A DNA stretch of 64,000 bases from positions 68,519,393 to 68,583,392 of the forward strand of contig CM038467.1 of assembly GCA_021464415.1 (NCBI GenBank), given 5' to 3'. Of this stretch, positions 11,391 through 22,088 are shown piece after piece; the first letter of the stretch is position 1, and each line of letters opens with the position of its first letter. The position numbers were made by a program, and so were the translations under genes. The notes under the pieces were generated by a model. That model was not told where the DNA came from. It ran no database searches and saw only the letters and a program-made list of their open reading frames with translations. This DNA comes from Lonicera japonica (taxonomy: Eukaryota; Streptophyta; Magnoliopsida; Dipsacales; Caprifoliaceae).

Positions 11391-12149
11391 ACTATGAAGC
11401 ACGGATTCTTCAGAAGGCCCATCGAATCCAGCTGAGTGCGAATCGGATGTGGGTGCTGCCCCGATTCGCACCCAAGAAGAATCAGAATTAATTACTTAAT
11501 TTTAATTTCCGATTCCCAAGGATTCGGGGGATTCGAAAAAACAGAGGAAAACGAGAGGAAGAAGAACAGGGGAAGACGAAGAAGAAGAGAAACAGGAGGA
11601 AGAAGAGAGAAAAACCTTGCATTTATGTGAGTTAAAGAGGCGACGGAATGATATACCGGACGATGAACACGCGTGAGAGAGATAGAAGATGAAATCGATG
11701 AGTCTAAGAGCTGGGAAAGGAAATCGATGAGAGGCGGTGGTTTATGTGGGATTTGAGAAATTGGTTTTAACTTCAAGTGGGAAAATGATCTAACTAGTCT
11801 TGGTGTGTTAAATATTTATAAAATTATTAATGTGTTTATTAAATTTTTGAAAGTATTTTTTTTTATTCCTTAAACTTATTTTTTGTACCCTTTTTTTTTT
11901 TCTAATTCATTTACTACATCTTTATTTTTGGATTTTTTCTAAAAATCTTTTAATCTCTTTTATATTTAATTTATTACTTTATTATTATTCTTTTAGTCTT
12001 CATATTTCATTAATGACTTATAAGTAATTTTTAAACATACAATTTAATTAATTAATATAATTTATATTATTATTTTATTACCCGCCGCACTCGCATCCTA
12101 CTTTTTTGAAAATTCTCGAATCCTGCACCCGCATCCAAGCTTCATAGAT
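11391..12149. mobile_element. Possible small inverted-terminal-repeat element
   Basis: CTATGAAGC near 11,392 recurs inverted (GCTTCATAG) near 12,142, and both ends carry neighbouring GGATTC/CGAATC and GGGTGC-type motifs. No clean target duplication was found. The interior is purine-rich (about 11,530-11,620) and then AT-rich, with no recognisable protein. Confidence 0.3.
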
Positions 12150-13559
12150 TGATAACGATGCAAATGAGGGTACTCACCGGGTGCAGATTATTGTTAAATG
12201 TTAAGAGGTCACAACCACTTCAAACAAGTTTGTCAGTAATAAAGCCATCCCCAGATTAGATTCAGCCCATAATTAATAAATTAACTACTGAATTAGATTA
12301 ACAAATACAAAAAATAAAAAAAAATGCAAAGCACTACATAGCTAATTAAATCAACATTGAGCAAAGTCTAACTTGGAATTACACCGACAATTTTAAGTAT
12401 TACAAAAGGATAGCATTTTGATCCATAAAGAAAAAAAAATGAAGAACAAAATATTTTTTTATTTTTTTGTTTTTTGATCAAAAACAAATAGCATATATTG
12501 AAAGAAACACAAGCCATACAGCAAAAAGAACAAACAAATTTGGCGGACAGGGAGTACACCAACCCCTAAAATCAGTAAATTCATTGCAACCGAAGAAGTC
12601 AATAAAGTGGAAACAGAAAGCTAAGCAGCTGTCCTAAACAAAACAGTTCCCATTCCAAAAACCGTCCAACTATTCAAGAGATAGCTGCAACCCAATTGTT
12701 AGCAATGTCTGAAATAGACAGAGGCCCAAATGAGGAACAAAAGGTTTGAATTCAATTATCACATACATAGAAACTAAATTTCCCAGTGAATACGTGAATA
12801 TAAGCGATTGAAAGAAATTGAAGATGAATTTGGTACTGATCGTAGATAATCATAAGATCGAGGGGAATAGCCCTAAATTCACATAAAAAAAACGAACGAA
12901 ATCTGAAGCAATATACACTATCTATATTCGTCGGTACATGACTAAATGAATGTCAAAAAGGATAATAAACAATGCCCTTACACAAATTGGAAGCAACAAA
13001 GGCAATGATGACGTTGACACAGATTCGCCATGGACACAAACTGGAAGAACTCTCTTTCCCATTTTATGGAGCCTATATTCGATTATGAATAGATGGGATC
13101 GGATGAAATTGGGCTACAGTCATCGAGAGAATTTTTTTTTTATCTCAATGAGAGGAATTGTCATTTCATTCTTAAACCTACGATCTATTGCAACAGCCTA
13201 AATAAGAAAAGAAAGACCAAACATGACAAAAAGGAAAGAAAACAAAGAAAAAGGAAAAAATGGAAAGAAATTATCTCTCCTTACATACTATTTTGAGCAA
13301 CCGCTACATATTCCCACAATTAATAGACACGACAATTAAAATAGAATATGACTCAACAATAGCAATAGGACATGAAGAAATAGAAAAGGACTACTTTACC
13401 CCTTATGATTGTGTGAGAATCACAACAATGCCTCCCCTTTAAGACATCCTTGTACTCAAGGTTGGAAATGAGGAAATTGATTGAGAATAAAGATGGTATC
13501 CTCCCATGTAGGTGAAATTGTACGTTCTTATACATATTGATTTGCAAGCTATGGTGGGT
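12150..13559. other. Intergenic, nothing recognised
   Basis: Only short open frames without domain signatures. AT-rich, with a purine-rich patch at about 13,205-13,270. No RNA gene or repeat boundary could be supported. Confidence 0.5.
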
Positions 13560-14030
13560 TTGCAAGGATAGAGGAAGGTCGTTGGATTGAGGGCTTTTGT
13601 GGGTGTATTGGAGCTACGGTGCTAAGTGCATAATTATGTAGTGTCAGGGAACAACTGAAACTAGAGAAAGAGGCTAGGAAGGATTTGAATTGGAAAATGA
13701 CTCCTTAAATGCATTTAATCTAATCAAAAGTGCAAACGAAGTGGAGAATCATACAACATGCTTTAATTGAAGATAATTGCAACTTGAAGGGAGAAGTTAA
13801 GCTAAAATCTGGCAAACCTCAAGAGACTCAAATCGTTGTGCTGATAAGATGGCAAAACTTGGAGGGTCACAACGCGAGCAGCTAGTCCGTGTGCTAATCC
13901 CACCGAACGATGTGGTGGATGATTTGAGGTCTGATATGATTTGGTTTTCTTACCCAAGAGGATACTATTTTCTTTTTGTTTCGTGGTGTTGTTTTTGTTT
14001 TCTTCATCTTTCACCAAAAAAGTAAAAATA
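13560..14030 (+). pseudogene. LINE (L1-type) ORF2 C-terminal RNase H remnant
   Basis: Degenerate plus-strand coding trace. 13,585-13,740 reads as GFCGCIGAT, a REQLKL-like helix and LNAFNLI-like residues across frameshifts. 13,820-13,960 reads RDSNRCADKMAKLGG, then LIPPNDVVDDL. This is the RVT_3 RNase H-like domain (the R-SN-CAD-LAK-G signature) that ends many plant L1 ORF2 proteins. A T-rich stretch and CACCAAAAAAG follow, as at LINE 3' ends. The rest of the LINE is absent, consistent with 5' truncation. 14,031-14,600 has no recognised content. Confidence 0.65.
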
Positions 14031-14599
14031 CTTTGCAATGTGATCCATGTCATATACAGAAGGTGATAGACAATCAATCTATTGGAAAGTGTTTTTTCTC
14101 TGTTAGCTCTCTATCATTCATATGCACACTCATAGATAAACCATTGAAAAATATCTAAATATTTCATTGTATTGCACACTTGTAGAATGTGTCAACTATT
14201 CAATACTTAGTATATCTATTGACATTCAACTTTTATACCATTACATACTACAAGTATCAATAATAAATACGTTATACGGGGTTTTGCCAACATTTTCTTA
14301 TTGACAACACGTATTGTAATACCACGTAATGTAATTTTTGTAAATTAGACACATGTTAACCGCAATTAAGTAATTTTTTTGAAGAATTTAGGAATCTTGA
14401 TTAATCATGCACCAAGTTGTAAAACATCATAAGTTTAGTATGGACTAAAATGTAAAGTTGCAAAAGTTCAGGGTTAAAATAATAAAGTTATAAAACGTCA
14501 GGGTAGATTACTGTAATTAAGCCAATACTTAGATTTTTTTTAGACCACCCACTTGGCCATTTTATTCATTATCCATTCTTATTCCATTTTCATAATTCT

Positions 14600-15293
14600 T
14601 GCCGAGAGATAGAGAGAGAAATAAAGTAGATACGAAAGCTTACTTTTATAAATTGGTCATCTAAACTCCGCCAAATCGAGTCTGGCCTTAAGAATCTGGT
14701 GTTTCTTTGGGGTTAAATATTTTTAGGTAGGGATTTAATTGTTTTTAAAACCTGATAATATAGTTTTATTCTATGTAAATCATCATGTTTTAAGAATTAT
14801 TACATGATGAGGATGATGATGTTTTATGATTTATAAATCAATGGGCTTGTGATTTGAAGCAAGATATGCCATTATACTTAATATATATATGTATTATTTG
14901 ATATACATGAGGTATCCCTTGGATGTATAAATGTTATTTATTAATGAAATTGATTAATTGATGAATTATATACATCGAGGGACATGGATAGAGACTTGTT
15001 GTAATTATATGGCATAATTTGTTTTAAGTGTCCATTTGTTAGCATGTTATGCATACCGTGCATCGTTATTGTGTCAACCGAATTCTTGGAGATCTTTTGG
15101 CAAGCTCTGATTATTCTTATGGCTCATCATATGGGCATATGTTTCGATATATGATGCCAAAAGATTCTTATGATTATTGTATCATTCTGGGACGTGATAT
15201 GATCCCCTGATGGATCCGATTATAATTTTTATTGTGGCCCTTCGATGATGAAGGGAATATGTATGGTGCTTACCGGTGTGAAATTAAGCAGGA
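14600..15293 (+). mobile_element. Diverged fragment of the gypsy LTR family seen at 54134-56987
   Basis: Blocks such as AAGCAAGATATGCC, GTTATGCATACCGTG, ATTGTGTCAACC, GGCAAGCTCTGATTATTCTTAT and TATGGTGCTTACCGG have counterparts in the same order in 55,400-56,130. No own ends or target duplication are visible. The distal part is included in the tandem duplication starting at 15,147. Confidence 0.65.
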
Positions 15294-16120
15294 CTCGATG
15301 CCAATTTAGACATAACTTACTGAAAAACTAATAAAAGGTACATCATCAGCAACATAATAAAACAACAATTAATAATTAACCGCCCCCATACGGCTTATAC
15401 ATTTAAAATCCTAATTTCCTAAAAAGACTTGAACTAAGGAGTAAATCCTAGTTTTCCCTATTTATTTATTTTATTTATATTTTTAATTCATTCCAAGGAA
15501 ACCGTGTGAGGGAATCATCAAATTCAAATATAAAGTAGTAGTTTTTTCTATACAGTGGATTTATCTAGATATACCACTTTCAATACACTATCGCATCCGC
15601 GTTCAGAACAGTTTACGTATTGAAATTCTCCGTATATATGATGCCAAAAGATTCTTATGATTATTGTATCATTCTGGGACGTGATATGATCCCCTGATGG
15701 ATCCGATTATAATTTTTATTGTGGCCCTTCGATGATGAAGGGAATATGTATGGTGCTTACCGGTGTGAAATTAAGCAGGACTCGATGCCAATTTAGACAT
15801 AACTTACTGAAAAACTAATAAAAGGTACATCATCAGCAACATAATAAAACAACAATTAATAATTAACCGCCCCCATACGGCTTATACATTTAAAATCCTA
15901 ATTTCCTAAAAAGACTTGAACTAAGGAGTAAATCCTAGTTTTCCCTATTTATTTATTTTATTTATATTTTTAATTCATTCCAAGGAAACCGTGTGAGGGA
16001 ATCATCAAATTCAAATATAAAGTAGTAGTTTTTTCTATACAGTGGATTTATCTAGATATACCACTTTCAATACACTATCGCATCCGCGTTCAGAACAGTT
16101 TAGGTATTGAAATTCTCCGT
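15147..16120. repeat. 487-bp tandem duplication, two near-identical copies
   Basis: Copy 1 is 15,147-15,633 and copy 2 is 15,634-16,120, each starting ATATATGATGCCAAAAG and ending GAAATTCTCCGT. By eye the only difference is one C/G change near the end (TTTACGTATT against TTTAGGTATT). Each copy joins the end of the gypsy LTR fragment to the end of the RNase T2 pseudogene, so both predate the duplication. Confidence 0.95.
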
Positions 16121-16320
16121 CGTAACAAGCACGAACTTCAATGAGGAAGTATGTAGTACCATGGTTATTGCATTCCATGTATATCATTTTTTTCACAGCC
16201 TTTGTTTATTTCCCATCGAATCTCAGCAACATTAATTGTATTTGGAATTACCATCATTTGGAACAAGTCCTACGCAACAATGAAATAAATTCAAATTTCT
16301 CCTAATGTTTTTAGAAAGAA
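15294..16320 (-). pseudogene. RNase T2 pseudogene, 3' exon with intron edge and downstream flank
   Basis: The minus strand from about 16,320 matches the last-exon region of the RNase gene at 23,020-23,510: an intron end TTGCGTAG, then GLVPNDGNSKY, an ADIRLEI-like stretch, and TTYFLIEVRVCY-like sequence, followed by the same 3' flank (the TATAAGCCG block, GGGGGCGGTTAATTATTAATT). One-base gaps and stops break the frame right after NSKY and again later, so it cannot encode protein. Nothing of exon 1 was found. It is inverted relative to the full gene 2.6 kb away, and its distal part is copied in the 487-bp tandem duplication. Confidence 0.85.
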
Positions 16321-16388
16321 CGAAATTTTAAAAAAAAAATCATGGAAGGGAAAATACACTTATACACTATATATATAATGTAGTTAGG

Positions 16389-16759
16389 CTATAAAGAAGG
16401 GTTCCTCACTTTAGCTAAAAGATGGGATGCATATTTGGAGGGATAAATAGATTAATTTTTCGTTGAAATTTTGTAGAGATGATCTACATTATGGATATAA
16501 TATCTCCACCAAATTTAATTAAAAAAGTCAACCTAGAAGTAGGTGCAATGATCATCAAAAATTTCAACGGTTGAAAATGCGCATATTTATCAATATTTCA
16601 ATACACCTACTTCTAGGTTGTTTTTTTTATGAAATTTGGTGGAGGTGATCTACTCACAATATAGATCATCTCTACAAAATTTCAATAAAAAATTCATCCA
16701 TTTCTCCTCCAAATATGCATCCATTCTTTTAGCCAAATTGAGAGAATCCCTCTTTATAG
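16389..16759. mobile_element. Hairpin MITE flanked by TA-repeat sequence
   Basis: The element is a long imperfect palindrome. CTATAAAGAAGGGTTCCTC at the left recurs inverted at the right (ending TCTTTATAG at 16,751-16,759), and so does most of the interior, including the GATGATCTACA and CAACCTAGAAGTAGGTG blocks. TA-rich tracts flank both sides (16,367-16,379 and 16,760-16,778). No coding capacity. A relative lies at 60,030-60,424. Confidence 0.85.
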
Positions 16760-16796
16760 TATATATATATATATATATGTGTGTATATTATTTTTT

Positions 16797-17372
16797 GGGC
16801 TTTCTTGAGTTTGCCCTCTATTATTAATACGAAACTCAAGATACCCCCTAACTTTTAACGGACTACTAACTCCGTTTAATTTTCTGTTGCTTTGACCATT
16901 TTGCCCTTATTGTTCATCTTCCTCACTCAATGATTATTCAAAAACCCTAATTTCATTTCTTCTCTTCCTAAACTCAAAAGCCAACAACTTTCTCTCACTA
17001 ATTTATTCTCCATCTTTCTCTATCTAAACTTTCAAGAAACCATTTCGTAATTATATCCAAAATTGGTTTTAACTTTCTGTCTCTAAAATTAGTTAATTTG
17101 GGGATCTAATTTCAATTTGGATCTTTAAATCTCAAATTTCATATCTCAAATTTCAATCGCTGCCAAGGAGATAATGAGGAAATATTATATAAGTGAAAAA
17201 CAGTGAGGAAAATAAGGGAGAAATAACAGAAAGGGAAATGGGTTCATCATCATCATCATCATAACCACCATTTTTCTAGTCTTTCTCCGGTGAGCTTACT
17301 ATGAAGCAAAGAGGGTATGGGGGTTGGAGGTGGTGATTGTACTGCTCTGGGAGGAAGGATAAGGGGCTCAAC

Positions 17373-17432
<60 letters not shown>

Positions 17433-17649
17433 AGTGAATAAATGGAGGAGTGTGTAACAATGGAGTTTTGGGTATTTTTTCTTAAGAAGATGAACAGTTA
17501 CTTACGATAGGGGCAAAATGGTCATCCCTAATTTTTTTTTGGACGGAATTAGCATTCCATCAAATCCAGAGGGTAGCTCAAAGGATTAATAAAACAGGGA
17601 GGTATCCTAAGTTTCATATTAATAATAAGGGGCAAACTTAAAAAATCCC
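16797..17649. mobile_element. Non-autonomous Mutator-like element (MULE)
   Basis: The ends GGGCTTTCTTGAGTTTGCCC and (inverted) GGGATTTTTTAAGTTTGCCC start terminal inverted repeats of more than 100 bp, including ACCATTTTGCCC. A perfect 9-bp target duplication TTATTTTTT lies at 16,788-16,796 and 17,650-17,658. Long inverted repeats with a 9-bp duplication define Mutator-like elements. The interior has no transposase, only non-coding sequence with a GA microsatellite. Confidence 0.93.
17375..17428. repeat. GA microsatellite inside the MULE
   Basis: Uninterrupted GA dinucleotide run of about 27 units. Confidence 0.97.
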
Positions 17650-17699
17650 TTATTTTTTATGTTGGAATACTAAATATTGATTGATTCTAAAGGAAAAGG

Positions 17700-18921
17700 T
17701 ACTTAATACTAGAATTTTATAATATATATACTCAAAGCCTCACCTAGCAGCTTCTAGGTATATTTATGTATAATATGGATCTTTATAATTTATTTATTTT
17801 TGATGAAGAGCATTTATTTTCCCGTAGGACAACAATTGTTGGAAGAAAAGCACCACACTAAGAGAATGAATGTGTGAAAAACCAATTCTTAACTCGAAAG
17901 TGTATAATTTTCACGTACAAATATAAATATATATATAGATGAAAGATTTAGGTCATGCATGCCCAATAAATTGTTTATTGTCAAAATGGATGGTCTTTTT
18001 TTTTTCTGAGAATAAAAAGAAAATAAATTAAGCAGCTAAATCATAATGGACAAAAGGCAATAAAAAAGGCATATTTGATCTCCGCCATTCAATACACAAA
18101 ATTTCACAAAAAATTAGCTCCATCCACGCGGATATGAGACCAATTACAAGGGCCTGAGTAAAGCATAACATTTATAATATCATCAATAATATGATCAAAA
18201 GGCCCTAAGCTACTACCATTGCTTCGAATCAAATTAATAATGGCAAACGTGCAATAAGAATATTTAGAAAGAGATAATTAAATTGAACAAACTTTGTTAA
18301 TTGAAAGAAGTATTTTGACCGTCAACTTGTTCCCGTTTAAGTTTCTTTAAGTTAAACCTCTTCAGAAAAGTTACATAATTATAGTATTTTCTTATTTTTA
18401 TAACTTACATGTATATCTATTAATTAAATCTGACTCCTCTCTATTAGGGCTTTCATGTATCTAGTTTCTCTCAAGACGCCCTGAATTGGATGCTTGACAA
18501 GTGGTGTATTCTAGCCATCTTAAGGGTTCAGATTTTGTCACTTTAACAAAAATAACAAACCACAATTAATCCACACTTAGCAACGTCCTCGTTGTCGATT
18601 CGATCATACATTTATGATTCCAAAAATTCTTATTTGACCTGCAAAATATTTTTAATTTTTTTTAATGATTCCGACTTTTAAAGAATTAATAGGATAGAAT
18701 CTTAATTTTATGTGTCTTGTAGAACTAGCACTGTATTTTATTTTCTTCACACTAGACCCAACTACTCATAAATTCTCTTTCTACTTATATAAGTTAGTTA
18801 GTAATATCTTCTATTAAATTAATAAGTTTGTTGAGAGTTAGGGTCCCTATTAATTGATATTTCATGTTATGTACACTATAAATAATATTCATATCACAGC
18901 AAAATACCACAAGAAGAAGCA
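17700..18921 (+). promoter_or_regulatory. RNase T2 upstream region (duplicated downstream of the gene)
   Basis: TATAAATA at 18,877-18,884 lies about 45 bp before the RNase ATG and is the best core-promoter candidate. From about 17,730 to 18,770 the sequence is repeated in direct orientation at 23,600-24,440 and 25,766-25,885 (shared blocks include TCAAAGCCTCACC, TTTATTGTCAAAATGGATGG and CTAGCCATCTTAAGGG). Shared non-coding sequence over about 1 kb indicates a duplicated promoter, not a random repeat. Confidence 0.65.
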
Positions 18922-19225
18922 ATGAAAACTTGTTTACTTCCAACGTTTGTGTTTTTCATCATCATCCTCATAATCACTACCGCTAATGGGCAAGTCCATC
19001 CCGACTGGCGTCGGAGAAAGTCACCGCCCTCCCCCCAGCCACCCTCTTCCCCACTGCCCTCCTCACCGCCACCCTCCCCGAACAAAGTCGACCATTTTGT
19101 TTTTGTCAAGCAGTGGCCTGCAGGTTACTGTTATTTCAATCAAGATAATTCTGTAAGGAACAAACTCGTAAATGATTTTTGTATTCATGGTATATGGCCC
19201 ACAAATAGTTTTTTAGTGTCCCTTC

Positions 19226-21840
19226 TGTTGTGATTATTACCAATAAATCACGCCACGGATCGTAATTCAAATAGTGAATATTAATAACTAGAGATAATAA
19301 GGATGAGAAACAAGCAAGAAGATAGATAATGGAACACACAATATTCGACAAACGAAGATTTCACTAATTCTTTGAAAACGATTACAAAATCTATCACAAG
19401 AATTATTGCACTCAAAGCTCTCACAGAAGAAGAAAATCAACAGCCCTTTAACCTCTCTCTCACAACAAGATGAACTCTCCCACAAATCCCACAGAAAGAA
19501 GAATAATTCTCTCATGCCTTAATCTATTGAATGATTCTATCTATATATAACAATATAATAGAGTCCATCCAATCTAGAATAAGGTAACAAAAATCCTACG
19601 TAAATAAAGAAACTATTAACAAGGCAATAGAGACCAAAATAAACAAGGAAACCAAGTTTGATAAGGAAACATATTTCTCACCCAGCTGCAAAACGACTTT
19701 TGCACTTTTCCCACGTAACTGCAAAAGTGCTTTTGCACCATTCCAGAATGCAATTTTCTGGGTGTAAAAGTGCTTTCGCACCTTACCAGAACCGCAAATC
19801 CTCTTTTGTACCATTCAAGTGAACAATCTGATTTCCCAATAAAACTCATCTTTTTCTTAGGTTTGGAATCGAGCAAAAAACACAACAATCACCACCTTTT
19901 GTGAAGGTAACAAAACCAACCGCTATCTTCTTCTTCTTTGCCTTGATGACACATGAAATCTTCTTTTGTCTCACCCTTTACAAGGGCCACTCAATCATCT
20001 ATGTCAATGATCGAGCCACATCCGATTATTTATGTCAACAATCAGACCATGTCTGTATTGGACACCATCACTGGCACGTAACTATGAGTTGTCAACGGTC
20101 TAAAGCCACCACCTAAGCCATAACTCGTCCTTGCTGCGTTTGCACCACCGGAACATATGCTTCTTGGTTCCCTAGCACCATTATGTACAACTCTCTCATG
20201 TAATCAATACAAGCCCCCGCAATGACTTGCCTTCAAGACTATATCGTCGCCATGATACACGCTCATTACTCCACCTCGAGTAGAGTACCACATCCCAAGT
20301 GATTCTAATCTAGAGAGACTGATTAGATTCCAATTTATCTCCGGCACATGTCTAACATTTATGATTGTTTGAACTGAGCCATCAAACAAATCCAGGCGGA
20401 CTTCACCAACTCCACGAACTAGCAATCTGGAGCCATCCCCCTTGTAGACAAACCCGCTACAATTTTCATATGTGCTATACAATGAACGATTGTTGCAAAC
20501 ATGCATAGCGGCACCGCAATCCAAGAACCATCCTCCCTGACCAGTAAGGCTTGCAGGCATCAGTAGGACATCTATAAGATCAGCTTCTTTGTCATAAGAA
20601 GTCATCGCAACAGTTGCGGCTCCATCAGGGTTAGTAGCCGATTTTTCCCTGATGTCATCCTTCTTCCTTGGGCAGTCTCTAGCACAATGGCCCGGTTGAC
20701 CACATTTAAAACAATCTCCTTTAAAGATAGTCTTTCGTCCTTTGCTAGAACCTTTCTTTTCATTCGCTACAAACGCGCCTTCTTGAACGGTATTGATTCG
20801 ATCCCTCTTTCTCATCATCTCTTCCGCAGACAGAGCTTGACACACCTCCAAGGTGGTGAAAGATGATCTACTCATAAAGTTCTGAATTAGCGTCTTGTAC
20901 GAACCTGACAGAGTCCAAATTAGTTGCAAGGCTTTATCCTGATCTTTCAATTCTTCATATACAGCTTCGAGTCTTGAGCATTCCATATCATCCAAATCCT
21001 TCTTCTTTTGTTCCACCGTTGGTTGACCTTCTAAGGCATCATCCAAGTCTAACGCTACGAGATAGTCTTTCATACTCATCTGTCATAGGCTGAAATCCAT
21101 GATTCCATCGAACTTCTCCATCCTATAAGATTTCTCCATTATAACACACCTCCTTGAATACCACCCTCTGATACCACTTGTTGTGATTATTAACAATAAA
21201 TCACGCCACGGATCATAATTCAAATAGTGGATATTAATAACTAGAGATAATAAGGATGAGAAACAAGCGAGAAGATAGATAATGGAACACACAATATTTG
21301 ACAAACGAAGATTTCACTAATTCTTTGAAAACGATTACAAAATCTATCACAAGAATTATTGCACTCAAAGCTCTCACAGAAGAAGAAAATCAACAGCCCT
21401 TTAACCTCTCTCTCACAACAAGATGAACTCTCCCACAAATCCCACAGAAAGAAGAATAATTCTCTCATGCCTTAATCTATTGAATGATTCTATCTATATA
21501 TAACAATATAATAGAGTCCATCCAATCTAGAATAAGGTAACAAAAATCTTACGTAAATAAGGAAACTATTAACAAGGTAATAGAGACCAAAATAAACAAG
21601 GAAACCAAGTTTGATAAGGAAACATATTTCTCGCCCAGCTGCAAAACGACTTTTGCACTTTTCCCGTGTAACTGCAAAAGTGCTTTTGCACTATTCTAGA
21701 ATGCAATTTTCTAGGTGCAAAAGTGCTTTTGCACCTTACCAGAACCGCAAATCCTTTTTTGTACCATTCAAACGAACAATCTGATTTCCCAATAAAATTC
21801 ATCTTTTTCTTGGGTTTGGAATCGAGCAAAAAACACAACA
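19226..21840 (-). mobile_element. Non-autonomous copia element (gag-protease only) inside RNase exon 1
   Basis: Two 662-bp LTRs (19,226-19,887 and 21,179-21,840), TGTTGTG...CACAACA ends and a perfect target duplication CCTTC (19,221-19,225; 21,841-21,845). On the minus strand the primer-binding site TGGTATCAGAG (21,166-21,176) follows the 5' LTR, and a purine tract AAAAGGTGGTGAT (19,888-19,900) precedes the 3' LTR. The interior carries gag and protease but no integrase, RT or RNase H, so it would depend on enzymes from a relative. The LTRs differ at roughly 20 positions by eye, so it is older than the copia insertion in the F-box gene. It is antisense to the RNase. Confidence 0.95.
20204..21079 (-). 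CDS. Copia Gag-protease protein of the non-autonomous element
   Basis: The 291-codon frame has a Gag region (YLVALDLDDALEG; SYKTLIQNFMSRSSFTTLEV), a CCHC knuckle CFKCGQPGHCARDC and an aspartic protease segment with DCGAAMHVC where DSGASxHxC is usual. The Gag start lies further upstream: in-frame MEKSYRMEKFDG (from about 21,139) is cut off by a TGA near 21,085 where Trp is expected, so the present ATG is internal. The frame stops after the protease and no integrase follows. It is unclear whether the product is still made. It is element-encoded, not a host gene. Confidence 0.8.
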   Translation of the reverse strand: MSMKDYLVALDLDDALEGQPTVEQKKKDLDDMECSRLEAVYEELKDQDKALQLIWTLSGSYKTLIQNFMSRSSFTTLEVCQALSAEEMMRKRDRINTVQEGAFVANEKKGSSKGRKTIFKGDCFKCGQPGHCARDCPRKKDDIREKSATNPDGAATVAMTSYDKEADLIDVLLMPASLTGQGGWFLDCGAAMHVCNNRSLYSTYENCSGFVYKGDGSRLLVRGVGEVRLDLFDGSVQTIINVRHVPEINWNLISLSRLESLGMWYSTRGGVMSVYHGDDIVLKASHCGGLY

Positions 21841-22088
21841 CCTTCGAGGCTGTGCCGACCCTAAACCATTTGAAGCATCATTTGTAAAGCCAATAGAACG
21901 CGATCTCAAGACCTATTGGCCCAGCCTTAGTTGCAAACTTTTAGACCAGAAATTCTGGGAAAATGAATGGAAAGAGCATGGGATTTGCTCTACCAAATCA
22001 AATTACAGCCTGTATGGAGGCGATTACTTCAGAGAAGCATTGCAGATGAAGCGGGAAATTGACATCAACGGGATATTGAGGAATATAA

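Noticed and set aside
12368..13565. Several 60-90 codon frames
   Set aside because: No domain, no codon-like composition, AT-rich context; expected by chance.
18894..19109. Minus-strand frame opposite the RNase start with Gly/Glu-rich sequence
   Set aside because: Antisense shadow of the proline-rich RNase segment.
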